From: CAZBRS01 sp964494475
GTDB lineage: Bacteria; Myxococcota_A; UBA9042; CAZBRS01
Direction of reading: 5' to 3'
Length of the DNA: 64,000 bases
NCBI GenBank assembly: GCA_964494475.1
Contig: CAZBRS010000004.1
Location: 62,001-126,000 of the forward strand
Positions within the stretch are counted from its first letter, which is position 1, and each line of letters begins with the position of its first letter. Shown piece by piece: positions 18,481 to 26,971 of this stretch. The notes beneath the pieces are model-generated. The model saw only the letters and a list, made by a program, of their open reading frames with translations, was not told the origin of the DNA and ran no database searches. The translations under genes and the position numbers were made by a program.

Positions 18481-20697
18481 GTGATGCGATCGGTGGGCGC
18501 GACGACCTTGGTCCTCCTGCTCGCGCTCTGCCTGCTGCCTGCGTGCAGCGGCGGTGGCCCTGGCGCCACGGACGCCGCCTCCGCGGAGCTCGACGCGCCG
18601 ACGCCCGGCGACCCGGCCGAGGACGCCCCGGCCGTAGCCCCCGAACCCGGCGTGGAGGTCGCGCCGAGCGATCAGCTCCCTCGGGACGACGCCGGGACCG
18701 GCGCCGACACCACCGAGATCGCCCCCGACGCCCCGCCAGCCGACGACGGGGGCGGGGGCGGCTGCGGACCCTGCGGCGGAGGGCGCTGCGTCGAGGGGAG
18801 CTGCGAGCCCCTGTGCCTTCCCGATTGCGGCTCCCGGACCTGCGGGCACGATGGCTGCGGCGGCAGCTGCGGGCTCTGCGCTCCGGGCTCGTTCTGCGAG
18901 CCCGCAGGCGCCTGCGACCAGCCCCCGCTGCCCACGGCCTGGGCCTGCGCGCCGAACCGTTGGAGCGACGGAACGGCGTGCGACTGCCAGTGCGGCCAGC
19001 TCGACCCCGACTGCGCGAGCTCGCTAGGCCTGCCCGTGCTCGGCTGCGAGGCCGGCCAGAGCTGCACGCCGGGGGGCGCCTGCGCCGCGTCGTTGCCCCG
19101 GTGGACGCTGCTGTTCTACCTCAGCGGCGACAACAACCTCGAGTTCTTCGTGCAGGACGACCTCGCGGAGCTCGGCGTCGTTGGCGCCCACCCCGACGTG
19201 CAGGTGCTCGTGCTCGCCGACACCCGCGCCGGACCTGCCCAGACGCTGCGGGTCGTGAACGGCGGCCTCGAGGTGCTGCAGGAGAACGGCGAGCTCGACC
19301 TGTCGGACTGGCGGGTGCTCCGCGACTTCGGCCTCTTCGGGGTGCAGAGCTTTCCGGCCGAGCACTACGCTCTCATCCTCTCCAACCACGGCTCCGGGTG
19401 GCGGGCGGGGGGCAAGGCGGCTCCGCTGAAGGGTGTGTCGAACGACAACTCGGGCTCGTCCTACGAGATCTCCGTCGCCAAGGGCGATCTGGCCCGCGCC
19501 CTGTCCGGGCTCACGCTGGCCGTGGGCCGTCCCCTCGACGTGCTGGGGTTCGACGCCTGCATCATGGGCACCTGGGAGGTCGCCACCGCCGTGGCGCCCT
19601 ATGCCACGTGGATGGTCGGCTCCGAGGAGACCGAGCCCGGCCCCGGCTGGACGTTCGGCCCGGCCCTGGCCGCCCTGGGCGCCGAGCCGGCCAGCGACCC
19701 CCTCGCGGTGGCCACCCTGTTCGCCGAGACGTACCACGCGAAGAGCCTCGCGAACGCGACGATCTCGGTGGTCGACACGCATCGGCTGGGCGCGCTGTCC
19801 GACGCCTTGTCGGGGCTCGCGCTGCGGCTGTTCGCCGAGCCCTCCAGCTACGACGTGCTCGACGCGGCGAGGCAGGCGGCCCTGGGGTTCGCCGTCAACG
19901 ACGACACGGGCGAGACCTCCCTGCGCGACCTGGGCGACCTGGCCCGGCGCCTGGCCGCCGCCCCCGAGCTCTCGACGTCCATCCGCGAGCAGGCGCAGCA
20001 GGTGGTCGATCGGCTGCGCGACGCCGTGGTGGTCTCGAAGAACCAGGCGCCGGACTACGCGGCGGCGACGGGCCTGTCGATCTACCTTCCCGCGCCCGAC
20101 GAATGCCGGAACCACCTGTACGAACTCGGGAGCGGCGCCACCTGGAGCCAGACCGCCACCTGGGACGACCTGCTGGCCGACTTCAACGCGTTCGATTGCG
20201 GCGCCTGGGTCTGCAACGGCGAGTGGTTCGGCGGGGGCGACGGCTGTGACTGCAACTGCGGGGCCTGGGACCCGGACTGCGACCTGTCGCTGGCCGACGT
20301 GTTCCACTGCCTGCCCGGACAGCTCTGCGAGCCGCCCGGGCTGTGCAGCGGCGAGGCCATCCCGCTCTGCCCGACGTGGACGTGCACGCCGTCGTTCTTC
20401 GGCGGCAACGACGGCTGCGACTGCGACTGCGGCTGCCCCGATCCGGACTGCGCCGATCCGTCGGAGAAGCTGCTCAACTGCCAGCCGGGGCAGCACTGCG
20501 ACGCCGCGGGGCTGTGCGCGGGAGAGCCGCTCGTGCCCTGCGAGGGCTGGGCCTGCGAGCCCGACTTCTACGGGGCCGCCGACGGTTGCGACTGCGCGTG
20601 CGGCTGCTGGGACCCCGACTGCGATCTGCCCGGCACCCCGATCTGGCACTGCGACGACGGCCAGACGTGCGCGCCGCCCCTCGGCACCTGCCAGTAA
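18481..20697 (+). CDS. Clostripain-like (C11) cysteine peptidase lipoprotein with Cys-rich repeats
   Basis: A 738-residue lipoprotein; lipobox LLPAC at about residue 22, acidic Pro/Asp linker to ~95, then a Gly/Cys-rich segment. The C11 peptidase domain spans about 200-555, with catalytic His in SNHGSGW at ~302 and catalytic Cys in GFDACIMG at ~360. A ~45-residue repeat of the form W-x-C...DGCDC-x-CG-x-DPDC...C-x2-GQ-x-C occurs once before the peptidase and three times after it. Secreted clostripain relatives cleave after Arg/Lys; specificity here is not visible. GTG 18481 and ATG 18484 both fit the GGAGG upstream. Confidence 0.85.
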   Translation: MMRSVGATTLVLLLALCLLPACSGGGPGATDAASAELDAPTPGDPAEDAPAVAPEPGVEVAPSDQLPRDDAGTGADTTEIAPDAPPADDGGGGGCGPCGGGRCVEGSCEPLCLPDCGSRTCGHDGCGGSCGLCAPGSFCEPAGACDQPPLPTAWACAPNRWSDGTACDCQCGQLDPDCASSLGLPVLGCEAGQSCTPGGACAASLPRWTLLFYLSGDNNLEFFVQDDLAELGVVGAHPDVQVLVLADTRAGPAQTLRVVNGGLEVLQENGELDLSDWRVLRDFGLFGVQSFPAEHYALILSNHGSGWRAGGKAAPLKGVSNDNSGSSYEISVAKGDLARALSGLTLAVGRPLDVLGFDACIMGTWEVATAVAPYATWMVGSEETEPGPGWTFGPALAALGAEPASDPLAVATLFAETYHAKSLANATISVVDTHRLGALSDALSGLALRLFAEPSSYDVLDAARQAALGFAVNDDTGETSLRDLGDLARRLAAAPELSTSIREQAQQVVDRLRDAVVVSKNQAPDYAAATGLSIYLPAPDECRNHLYELGSGATWSQTATWDDLLADFNAFDCGAWVCNGEWFGGGDGCDCNCGAWDPDCDLSLADVFHCLPGQLCEPPGLCSGEAIPLCPTWTCTPSFFGGNDGCDCDCGCPDPDCADPSEKLLNCQPGQHCDAAGLCAGEPLVPCEGWACEPDFYGAADGCDCACGCWDPDCDLPGTPIWHCDDGQTCAPPLGTCQ

Positions 20698-20817
20698 CTG
20701 GAGGGGCCGCTACTTCGGCTGGATTCACCCGGACGCGTGAGCATGCCACCGGAGCGGGAGGCCCGATGGGCGCAAGGGCGGTCTCCGTCCCGTAAAGCGG
20801 TAAACAACATCCAGAAT

Positions 20818-20860
20818 ACGACGAAGGCCGCGCGGGGCGCGGGCGCGGAGACCTCGTCGT
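20818..20860. repeat. Imperfect inverted repeat upstream of norB
   Basis: Outer arms ACGACGA/TCGTCGT (7 bp, perfect) and inner arms CCGCGC/GCGCGG flank a GC-rich loop with an asymmetric bulge. It ends on the first base of the putative -35 box of the nitric oxide reductase gene. It may be the terminator of the peptidase gene or an operator. I see no NorR-, NsrR- or FNR-type consensus in 20698-20930. Confidence 0.4.
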
Positions 20861-20888
20861 TGACCCCTCCTTTCACGAATCGTAGGGT
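20860..20888 (+). promoter_or_regulatory. Putative sigma-70-type promoter of norB
   Basis: TTGACC and TAGGGT are separated by exactly 17 bp, 42 nt upstream of the chosen start. The geometry is good and the -10 match is moderate. Confidence 0.4.
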
Positions 20889-20930
20889 GCGCCCGTGAGT
20901 GAGGGGAAGCTAACAAGCAAGGAGGAGACC

Positions 20931-23171
20931 GTGAAGGACACCCGGTTGCGAGCCCTGCTGCTGTTCGTCGTGGTGGGCGCGTTCAGCGTGCTCATCTTCG
21001 GCGGCGCCAAGATCGCCGAACACAAGCCGCCCATCCCCGCCAAGGTGGTGGAGCCCGGCGGCCGCGAGGCCTTCACCGGCAAGGACGTCGAGGAGGGCCA
21101 GCGCTTCTACCTGTCGCGCGGGGGTCAGCACCTCGGCTCGATCTGGGGGCACGGCGCCTACCTGGCGCCCGACTGGTCGGCCGACGCGCTGCACCGCACC
21201 GCGCTCGTCACCGCCGGCCTGCGGAAGGGCCTGCCGCCCGCCGCTGCGCAGGGCTTTGCCCAGGCCGACCTGGAGAAGCTGGACGTGGGGGAGCGCGGTC
21301 GGGTCGAGGCCGAGACCGCGAAGGAGCTGCACCAGAACCGCTACGACGCGGGCACCGAGACGTTGACGCTGAGCCCCGGCCAGGCCGCGGCCGTGCCGGC
21401 GTTGACGGCGTACTACACCCGCTTGTTCGGCGAGGGCTCGGACGCCATGTCGATCCCCGCGGGCGTGGTCAAGACCCCCGAGGAGGGCCGCCAACTGACC
21501 GCCTTCTTCTTCTGGACGGCCTGGGCGGCGGGCACCGACCGACCCGGCGCCGACCACACCTACACCGCTAACTGGCCCTTCGATACGCTGGCGGGCAACC
21601 GGGCCCTGCCCGGCGCGTACGTCTGGTCCATCGTCAGCGTGATCCTGCTCATCCTGGGCGTCGGCGTCGCGCTGTTCTTCTACCTGCGCATGTCGCGGGG
21701 CGGCGAGCCCGAGACCGCGACCCTCGCGCCCTTCCAGGCGCCCACGCCCACGGCCAGCCAGGTGGCCACGCTGCCCTACTTCATCGTGGTGGCGCTCCTC
21801 TTCCTGGTGCAGGTGGGGCTCGGCTCGCTCACCGGCCACTTCGCCGTCGAGGGCAACCGCTTCTTCGGCCTCGACCTGTCGTCGATCCTGCCCTACGCGG
21901 CCTCGCGCACGTGGCACGTGCAGCTGTCGGTCTTCTGGATCGCGACGGCGTGGCTCGCCACGGGCCTGTTCATCGGGCCCTTCGTCGGCGGCGCCGAGCC
22001 GCGCGGGCAGCGCGCCTGGGTGCTGATCCTGCTGGGCGCTCTGGTCGTGGTGGTGGTGGGCGCGCTCGCCGGCACGTGGATGGGCGTGCAGGGCATGCTC
22101 GGCAGCGGCGACGGCTGGCTGATCGGCCACCAGGGCTACGAGTACGTGGAGCTCGGCCGCGTGTGGCAGGTGGCGCTCATCGGCGGCATGCTGCTGTGGC
22201 TCGTCCTGGTTTACCGCGCGCTGAAGCCCGCGCTCACGAAGGAGGGCGACCGCGGCGGCCTCACCCACCTGCTGCTCTACGCCTCGGTGTCGATCCCGCT
22301 GTTCTACTCGGTGGGCCTCTTCTATACGCCCGGCACCCACATGTCGATCGCCGACTACTGGCGCTGGTGGGTCGTGCACCTGTGGGTCGAGAACTTCTTC
22401 GAGGTGTTCGCCACGGTGGCGCTGGCCTTCATCCTGACCCGGCTGGGGGCCGTCCGCGAGCGCTCGGCCCTGACGGCGGTGTACTTCTCGATCCTGCTCT
22501 ACCTGGGCGCCGGCATCATCGGCACCTTCCACCACCTGTACTTCTCGGGCACGCCGCTCTTCATCACGGCCCTCGGCGCCGTGTTCTCGGCCCTCGAGGT
22601 CATCCCGCTCACCCTGCTCGGCTTCGAGGTGCTGCAGAACCTGCGCCTGGCCCACGCGGGCGGCCCGGGCAACCCCTACCGCTGGCCGCTCTTCTTCTTC
22701 ACGGCCGTGGCGTTTTGGAACCTGGTGGGCGCCGGCGTGTTCGGCTTCCTGATCAACCCGCCCATCGTGCTCTACTACGCCCAGGGCCTCGACACGACGC
22801 CCATCCACTCCCACGCGGCGCTGTTCGGCGTGTACGGCTTCCTGGCCATCGCGCTCATGCTGTTCTCGATGCGCCACATCGTGAAGCCCGAGGCCTGGTC
22901 CGACGGCCTGCTGAAGCTGGCCTTCTGGGGCCTGAACCTGGGCCTCGTGGGCATGCTGGTCTTCAGCCTGATCCCCGCCGGCTTCTACCAGTTCGTCGAG
23001 GCCCTGCGCCACGGCACCTGGTGGGCGCGCAGCCCCGAGGTCACCGGCTCGGCGTTCATCCAGACGGTCACGTGGCTGCGCCTGGGCCCCGACCTGGTCT
23101 TCGACGTGGGCGTGCTGGCCCTGCTGGCCTTCGTGGTCAAGGCCGCGCTGCCCTCCTTCCGTAGCAAGTAG
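20931..23171 (+). CDS. norB: Quinol-dependent nitric oxide reductase (qNOR, single subunit)
   Basis: A 746-residue inner-membrane enzyme that reduces 2 NO to N2O with electrons from quinol. The N-terminal extension has the qNOR block GSIWGHGAYLAPDW and lacks a CXXCH haem c motif, which separates it from cNOR. The 12-helix core carries the expected metal-ligand histidines (TWHVQLSVFW, HHLYFSG, HSHAALFGVYG, SMRHIV) and the conserved Glu region HLWVENFFEVFA. The GTG at 20931 is preferred because AAGGAGG lies 6-7 nt upstream; an in-frame GTG at 20895 would add 12 residues without a good ribosome site. It stands alone, with no NorD/NorQ; it likely serves NO detoxification or partial denitrification. 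Confidence 0.95.
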   Translation: MKDTRLRALLLFVVVGAFSVLIFGGAKIAEHKPPIPAKVVEPGGREAFTGKDVEEGQRFYLSRGGQHLGSIWGHGAYLAPDWSADALHRTALVTAGLRKGLPPAAAQGFAQADLEKLDVGERGRVEAETAKELHQNRYDAGTETLTLSPGQAAAVPALTAYYTRLFGEGSDAMSIPAGVVKTPEEGRQLTAFFFWTAWAAGTDRPGADHTYTANWPFDTLAGNRALPGAYVWSIVSVILLILGVGVALFFYLRMSRGGEPETATLAPFQAPTPTASQVATLPYFIVVALLFLVQVGLGSLTGHFAVEGNRFFGLDLSSILPYAASRTWHVQLSVFWIATAWLATGLFIGPFVGGAEPRGQRAWVLILLGALVVVVVGALAGTWMGVQGMLGSGDGWLIGHQGYEYVELGRVWQVALIGGMLLWLVLVYRALKPALTKEGDRGGLTHLLLYASVSIPLFYSVGLFYTPGTHMSIADYWRWWVVHLWVENFFEVFATVALAFILTRLGAVRERSALTAVYFSILLYLGAGIIGTFHHLYFSGTPLFITALGAVFSALEVIPLTLLGFEVLQNLRLAHAGGPGNPYRWPLFFFTAVAFWNLVGAGVFGFLINPPIVLYYAQGLDTTPIHSHAALFGVYGFLAIALMLFSMRHIVKPEAWSDGLLKLAFWGLNLGLVGMLVFSLIPAGFYQFVEALRHGTWWARSPEVTGSAFIQTVTWLRLGPDLVFDVGVLALLAFVVKAALPSFRSK

Positions 23172-23250
23172 CTCCGCCCTTGCGCGGCCGCTCGCGGCCG
23201 TGCCAAGATGCCCCCGTCGTCCGGGGATCCACCCGAAGACGAGGTCCGGC

Positions 23251-24444
23251 GTGTCTCTCTCGCAGCGCGTGCTCCTGTTCCTGGGCCTCCGCGGCGGGAT
23301 CGTCGGCGTCCTGGGCGCCGTAATCCTGGTGGGCCTGGGCGAGCGGCTCGCCGAGCGCTTCCTGCCCATCTACCTGCTGGCCCTCGGGGGCGGGACGATC
23401 TCGGTCGGCCTGCTGAACGGCCTCGACAACCTGTTGTCGGCGCTCTACGCGTTCCCGGGCGGGTACCTGTCGGACCGGCTGGGCGCCAAGCGGGCGCTGC
23501 TGGTCTTCAACCTGCTGGCCATGGTGGGCTTCCTGGTGGTGATCGCCATCCCCACCTGGCAGGCCGTCGTCGTCGGCTCGTTCTTCTTCCTGTCGTGGAC
23601 GGCCATCTCGCTGCCGGCCACCATGAGCCTGGTCAACCAGGTGCTCCCCAAGGACAAGCGGACCATGGGTGTGACCATGCACTCGCTGGTCCGGCGCATC
23701 CCCATGGCGCTCGGTCCGCTGATCGGCGGCGCGTTCATCGGCGCGTGGGGCGAGCGCGACGGCGTGCGGCTGGCCTTCGTGGCCGCGCTGGCCATGGCGG
23801 GCGCGGCGTGCGTGCTGCAGCAGCGGTTGGTGCGGGAGGCCCCGCGCGAGTCGGCCGAGGCCCCCGAGAAGAACCCCCTGCGCCTGCTGCGGCAGATGTC
23901 GCCGGCCCTGAAGCGCCTGCTCGTGTCCGACATCCTGGTGCGCTTCTGCGAGCAGATCCCCTACGCGTTCGTGGTCGTGTGGTGCCTGAAGACGGTCGCG
24001 AGCCCCGTCACGGCGCTGGAGTTCGGTGTGCTCACCACCGTCGAGATGGCCACCGCGGTGCTGGTCTACATCCCCGTGGCCTACCTGGCCGACCGCGGGA
24101 CCAAGAAGCCGTTCGTGGCCATCACGTTCGGCTTCTTCACGCTGTTCCCGGTGGCGCTCTACTTCGCGCAGTCGTTCTGGGCGCTCGTGGCGGCCTTCGT
24201 GCTGCGCGGCCTGAAGGAGTTCGGGGAGCCCACCCGCAAGGCGCTCATCATGGATCTGGCCCCCGACGACCGCAAGGCGGCCATGTTCGGCCTGTACTAC
24301 CTGATGCGCGACACCGTGGTCTCGGTGGCCGCGTTCGGCGGGGCCTTCCTGTGGGAGCTGGGGCCGGCCGTGAACTTCGGCGCCGCCTTCGGCTTCGGGG
24401 TGGCGGGCACGATCTGGTTCGTGGCGCGGGGGCAACGAGCCTGA
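23251..24444 (+). CDS. MFS transporter
   Basis: A 397-residue major facilitator with about 11-12 hydrophobic helices. The motif A-like loop between helices 2 and 3 is GGYLSDRLGAKRALL, and its pseudo-repeat after the central loop is YLADRGTKKPFVAI; the R-R-I-P-M-A-LGPLIGG segment is motif C-like. Substrate is not predictable. The GTG at 23251 has GAGG upstream. It is co-directional with norB (79-nt gap) and the amidase, but no shared function is evident. Confidence 0.85.
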   Translation: MSLSQRVLLFLGLRGGIVGVLGAVILVGLGERLAERFLPIYLLALGGGTISVGLLNGLDNLLSALYAFPGGYLSDRLGAKRALLVFNLLAMVGFLVVIAIPTWQAVVVGSFFFLSWTAISLPATMSLVNQVLPKDKRTMGVTMHSLVRRIPMALGPLIGGAFIGAWGERDGVRLAFVAALAMAGAACVLQQRLVREAPRESAEAPEKNPLRLLRQMSPALKRLLVSDILVRFCEQIPYAFVVVWCLKTVASPVTALEFGVLTTVEMATAVLVYIPVAYLADRGTKKPFVAITFGFFTLFPVALYFAQSFWALVAAFVLRGLKEFGEPTRKALIMDLAPDDRKAAMFGLYYLMRDTVVSVAAFGGAFLWELGPAVNFGAAFGFGVAGTIWFVARGQRA

Positions 24445-24479
24445 CGGCTCACGGGACGAGACGGGGAGGGGAGGGCACC

Positions 24480-25991
24480 ATGGCAGGTTTCGCCGAGTAC
24501 GATCGCTACGACGGGCTGGGGCTGGCCGAACTGGTGAAGAGCGGGCAGGTGTCGGCGCCGGAGCTCGTCGAGGAGGCCATCGGGCGCATCGAGGAGCGGA
24601 ACCCGCGCGTGAACGCGGTGGTCTGCCGCCTGGTCGACCAGGCGCGCGCCGCGGCGGCCGAGGGCGCCCCCGCCGGGCCGTTCCAGGGCGTGCCGTTCCT
24701 CCTGAAGGATCTGCTCGCGGCCTACGCCGGGGCGCCCCTGACGTCGGGCTGCCGGGCCCTGGCCGACTTCGTGCCCGATCACGACAGCGAGCTGGTGCGC
24801 CGCTACAAGCGCGCGGGCCTGCTGATCGTGGGCAAGACCAGCCTGCCCGAGTTCGGGCTGCTCGGGTACACCGAGCCCGAGCTGTTCGGGCCGTGCCGCA
24901 ACCCCTGGAACCTCGAGCGCACCCCCGGCGGCTCCAGCGGCGGCTCGGCGGCGGCGGTGGCCGCGGGCATCGTGCCCCTGGCCTCGGGGGGCGACGGCGG
25001 CGGGTCCATCCGCATCCCGGCCTCGTGCTGCGGCCTGTTCGGCCTGAAGCCCACGCGCGGGCGCAACCCCACCGGCCCGGACCACGGCCAGGTCTGGCAG
25101 GGCGCGGTGGTCGAGCACGTGCTCACCCGTAGCGTGCGCGACAGCGCGGCGGCCCTCGACGCGACCCAGGGCGACGATGGGGGCGCGCCCTACCAGATCG
25201 CGCCGCCCGAGCGGCCCTACCTGGACGAACTGCAGCGTGAGCCCGGCCGCCTGCGCGTCGGCTTCAGCACGGCGTCGCCGGTGGGCCGCGAGGTGCACCC
25301 CGAGTGCGTCGAGGCCGTGCGCCAGGCGGCGGCGCTGCTCGAGCGGCTGGGCCACCACGTGGAGCCGGCCGCGCCCGCCGTCGACGGCAAGGCCCTCGGC
25401 GTCAGCTACATCGTGATGAACTGCGGCGAGGTGGCGGCCGACCTGGCCCACCTTCGCAAGACCGTCGGCCGGCGCCGGGCGCGGCGCGAGGTCGAGCTGA
25501 TCAGCCGTACGCTCGGCCTGCTCGGCCGGGCCATCTCGGCCGGCGAGTTCGTCGCCGCGCTCCGCGAGTGGGATCGCGCGGGGCGGGCCATGGCGGTGTT
25601 CTTCGACACCTACGACCTGTACCTGACGCCCACGCTGGCCGTGCCCCCCGTGAAGATCGGCCAACTGCGCCCGAAGCCCCTGGAGCGCGCGGCCGTGGCG
25701 GTGTTCAACGCGCTCGAGGCAGGCGGCCTGCTGAAGGCCGCGGGCGTGGTCGAGAAGATGGGCGTCGACAACCTGGCCGCAACGCCGTTCACCACCCTGG
25801 CCAACGCCACCGGCCTGCCCGCCGCCTCGGTGCCCCTGCACTGGACCGCCGACGGCCTGCCGTGCGGCGTGCAGCTGATGGCGCCCTTCGGGCACGAGGC
25901 CCGCCTGTTCCGCGTGGCGGCGCAGTTGGAGCGCGCGCAGCCGTGGTTCGATCGCCGGCCGATCCTCGGTTCGAACTCCGAAAACCGTTAG
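24480..25991 (+). CDS. Amidase signature (AS) family hydrolase
   Basis: A 503-residue amidase with an intact Ser-cisSer-Lys triad: Lys in FLLKDLL (~76), cis-Ser in PGGSSGGS (~153) and nucleophile Ser in GDGGGSIRIP (~176). The usual GTD of the family is GGD here. The C-terminus has the normal GVQLMAPFGHE block. AS enzymes hydrolyse varied amides; GatA is unlikely because GatB/GatC are absent. The ATG at 24480 follows GGGGAGGGGAGGG. Confidence 0.92.
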   Translation: MAGFAEYDRYDGLGLAELVKSGQVSAPELVEEAIGRIEERNPRVNAVVCRLVDQARAAAAEGAPAGPFQGVPFLLKDLLAAYAGAPLTSGCRALADFVPDHDSELVRRYKRAGLLIVGKTSLPEFGLLGYTEPELFGPCRNPWNLERTPGGSSGGSAAAVAAGIVPLASGGDGGGSIRIPASCCGLFGLKPTRGRNPTGPDHGQVWQGAVVEHVLTRSVRDSAAALDATQGDDGGAPYQIAPPERPYLDELQREPGRLRVGFSTASPVGREVHPECVEAVRQAAALLERLGHHVEPAAPAVDGKALGVSYIVMNCGEVAADLAHLRKTVGRRRARREVELISRTLGLLGRAISAGEFVAALREWDRAGRAMAVFFDTYDLYLTPTLAVPPVKIGQLRPKPLERAAVAVFNALEAGGLLKAAGVVEKMGVDNLAATPFTTLANATGLPAASVPLHWTADGLPCGVQLMAPFGHEARLFRVAAQLERAQPWFDRRPILGSNSENR

Positions 25992-25998
25992 TTTCTTT

Positions 25999-26030
25999 AC
26001 GTTGTACGCGCCCCTCGTTTGGCGTAACGT
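25999..26030. repeat. Weak inverted repeat in the amidase/DUF5678-like gap
   Basis: ACGTT-gt-ACGC and GCGT-AACGT face each other across 12 nt. It may be a weak terminator for the amidase gene or an operator for the small gene pair. Nothing else is recognised in 25992-26189 apart from the GGAGGAGG ribosome site at its end. Confidence 0.25.
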
Positions 26031-26189
26031 AGCACCCATCGCCAACACGGCCCGAGCCGCTGCTGCACGACGCGTGAGGGGGCATGACCGCGACGTTGGT
26101 GGCCCGCAAGAAGGGATTGGGGTTCTGATGGCAACCGAACGGCGGAAGTGCGCTACAATCGGGACAGAGACCTGCAAGTGGAGGAGGTC

Positions 26190-26429
26190 ATGACCACCAA
26201 GCTGGATAAGGAGCTTCAGACCTACGAGGCGCACCGCGAGGAGTTGCTCGGGAGCAATCGCGGCAAGTTCGTGCTCATCAAGGGTGAGCGCCTGGTGGGC
26301 ACCTTCGAGAGCCAGCAGGACGCCATCGAGCGGGGATACGAGGAGTTCGGGAACGAACCCTTCCTGGTCAAGCAGATCCTGGACGTCGACGTGCCGTTCA
26401 ACTTCACGTCGTTCCTGGTGGCGGTCTAG
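26190..26429 (+). CDS. Small protein, DUF5678-like
   Basis: A 79-residue soluble protein with the pattern 'GKFVLIKGERLVGTFESQ-x-DAIERGYEEFG...FLVKQI', which I associate with the small DUF5678-type proteins often found beside retropepsin-like proteases. The ATG at 26190 follows GGAGGAGGTC. It ends 2 nt before the protease gene, so the two form an operon. It could be a chaperone, substrate or inhibitor of that protease; the sequence does not decide. Confidence 0.7.
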   Translation: MTTKLDKELQTYEAHREELLGSNRGKFVLIKGERLVGTFESQQDAIERGYEEFGNEPFLVKQILDVDVPFNFTSFLVAV

Positions 26430-26431
26430 CC

Positions 26432-26866
26432 ATGCCACACATCACCGCCCAGGTCGCCAACCTTACGCAGATAGGCCCGGTGCTCGACGTGGCCATCACC
26501 CCCACGCAGTCGCTCGCGCAGCAGTTGCAGCGCAAGAACCAGGCGGTGCCGGCGCCCGTGCGCGTCACCGCCCTGATCGACACCGGGGCGTCGGGGACCG
26601 TGTTGACCCCCGCCATCTTGCAGCAGTTGGGCGTGCAACCCGTCGGCATCGTGTCCATGAGCACGCCGTCCACGACGCAGCCCGTACCTGCGGCCCAGTA
26701 TATGGTCAACGTGGTGTTCCCCAATCGGGTCGTGGTTCCGAACGTGGTGGTCATGGAAGCGCCCCTCGGGGGGCAGAACATCCAGTGCCTGATCGGCCGC
26801 GACATCCTGAGCGCGGGCGTGCTCGTGTACCTGGGTCACACCAACCAGTTCACGATCAGTTTCTAG
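26432..26866 (+). CDS. Retropepsin-like aspartyl protease
   Basis: A 144-residue single-domain aspartyl protease. The catalytic motif ALIDTGASGTVL is at residues ~47-58 (Asp50), and the C-terminal hydrophobic-hydrophobic-Gly element is CLIGRDIL. One lobe only, so it would work as a homodimer, as in retroviral proteases. No signal peptide, therefore cytoplasmic. Substrate unknown; the upstream small gene is the only physical partner. Confidence 0.85.
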   Translation: MPHITAQVANLTQIGPVLDVAITPTQSLAQQLQRKNQAVPAPVRVTALIDTGASGTVLTPAILQQLGVQPVGIVSMSTPSTTQPVPAAQYMVNVVFPNRVVVPNVVVMEAPLGGQNIQCLIGRDILSAGVLVYLGHTNQFTISF

Positions 26867-26920
26867 ATTCTAGGTCCGTCATGGCGGCAGTCCTCGCCTC
26901 GTGAGGCCTCGGACCAGCCC

Positions 26921-26949
26921 TTGACCGGTCCCCCGCCTCTGGCCATACT
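26921..26949 (+). promoter_or_regulatory. Putative sigma-70-type promoter
   Basis: TTGACC and CATACT with exactly 17 bp between them, 22 nt upstream of the lipoprotein-FadL operon start at 26972. Confidence 0.45.
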
Positions 26950-26971
26950 CGGCCGCACGGAGGCCACCCCC

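Noticed and set aside
20910..23369. An 819-codon open frame opposite norB
   Set aside because: Antisense shadow of the membrane enzyme; composition His/Glu/Arg/Gln-rich with no domain.
26868..26880. TCTAGATTCTAG at the end of the retropepsin gene
   Set aside because: Short repeat within the stop context; no evidence of function.
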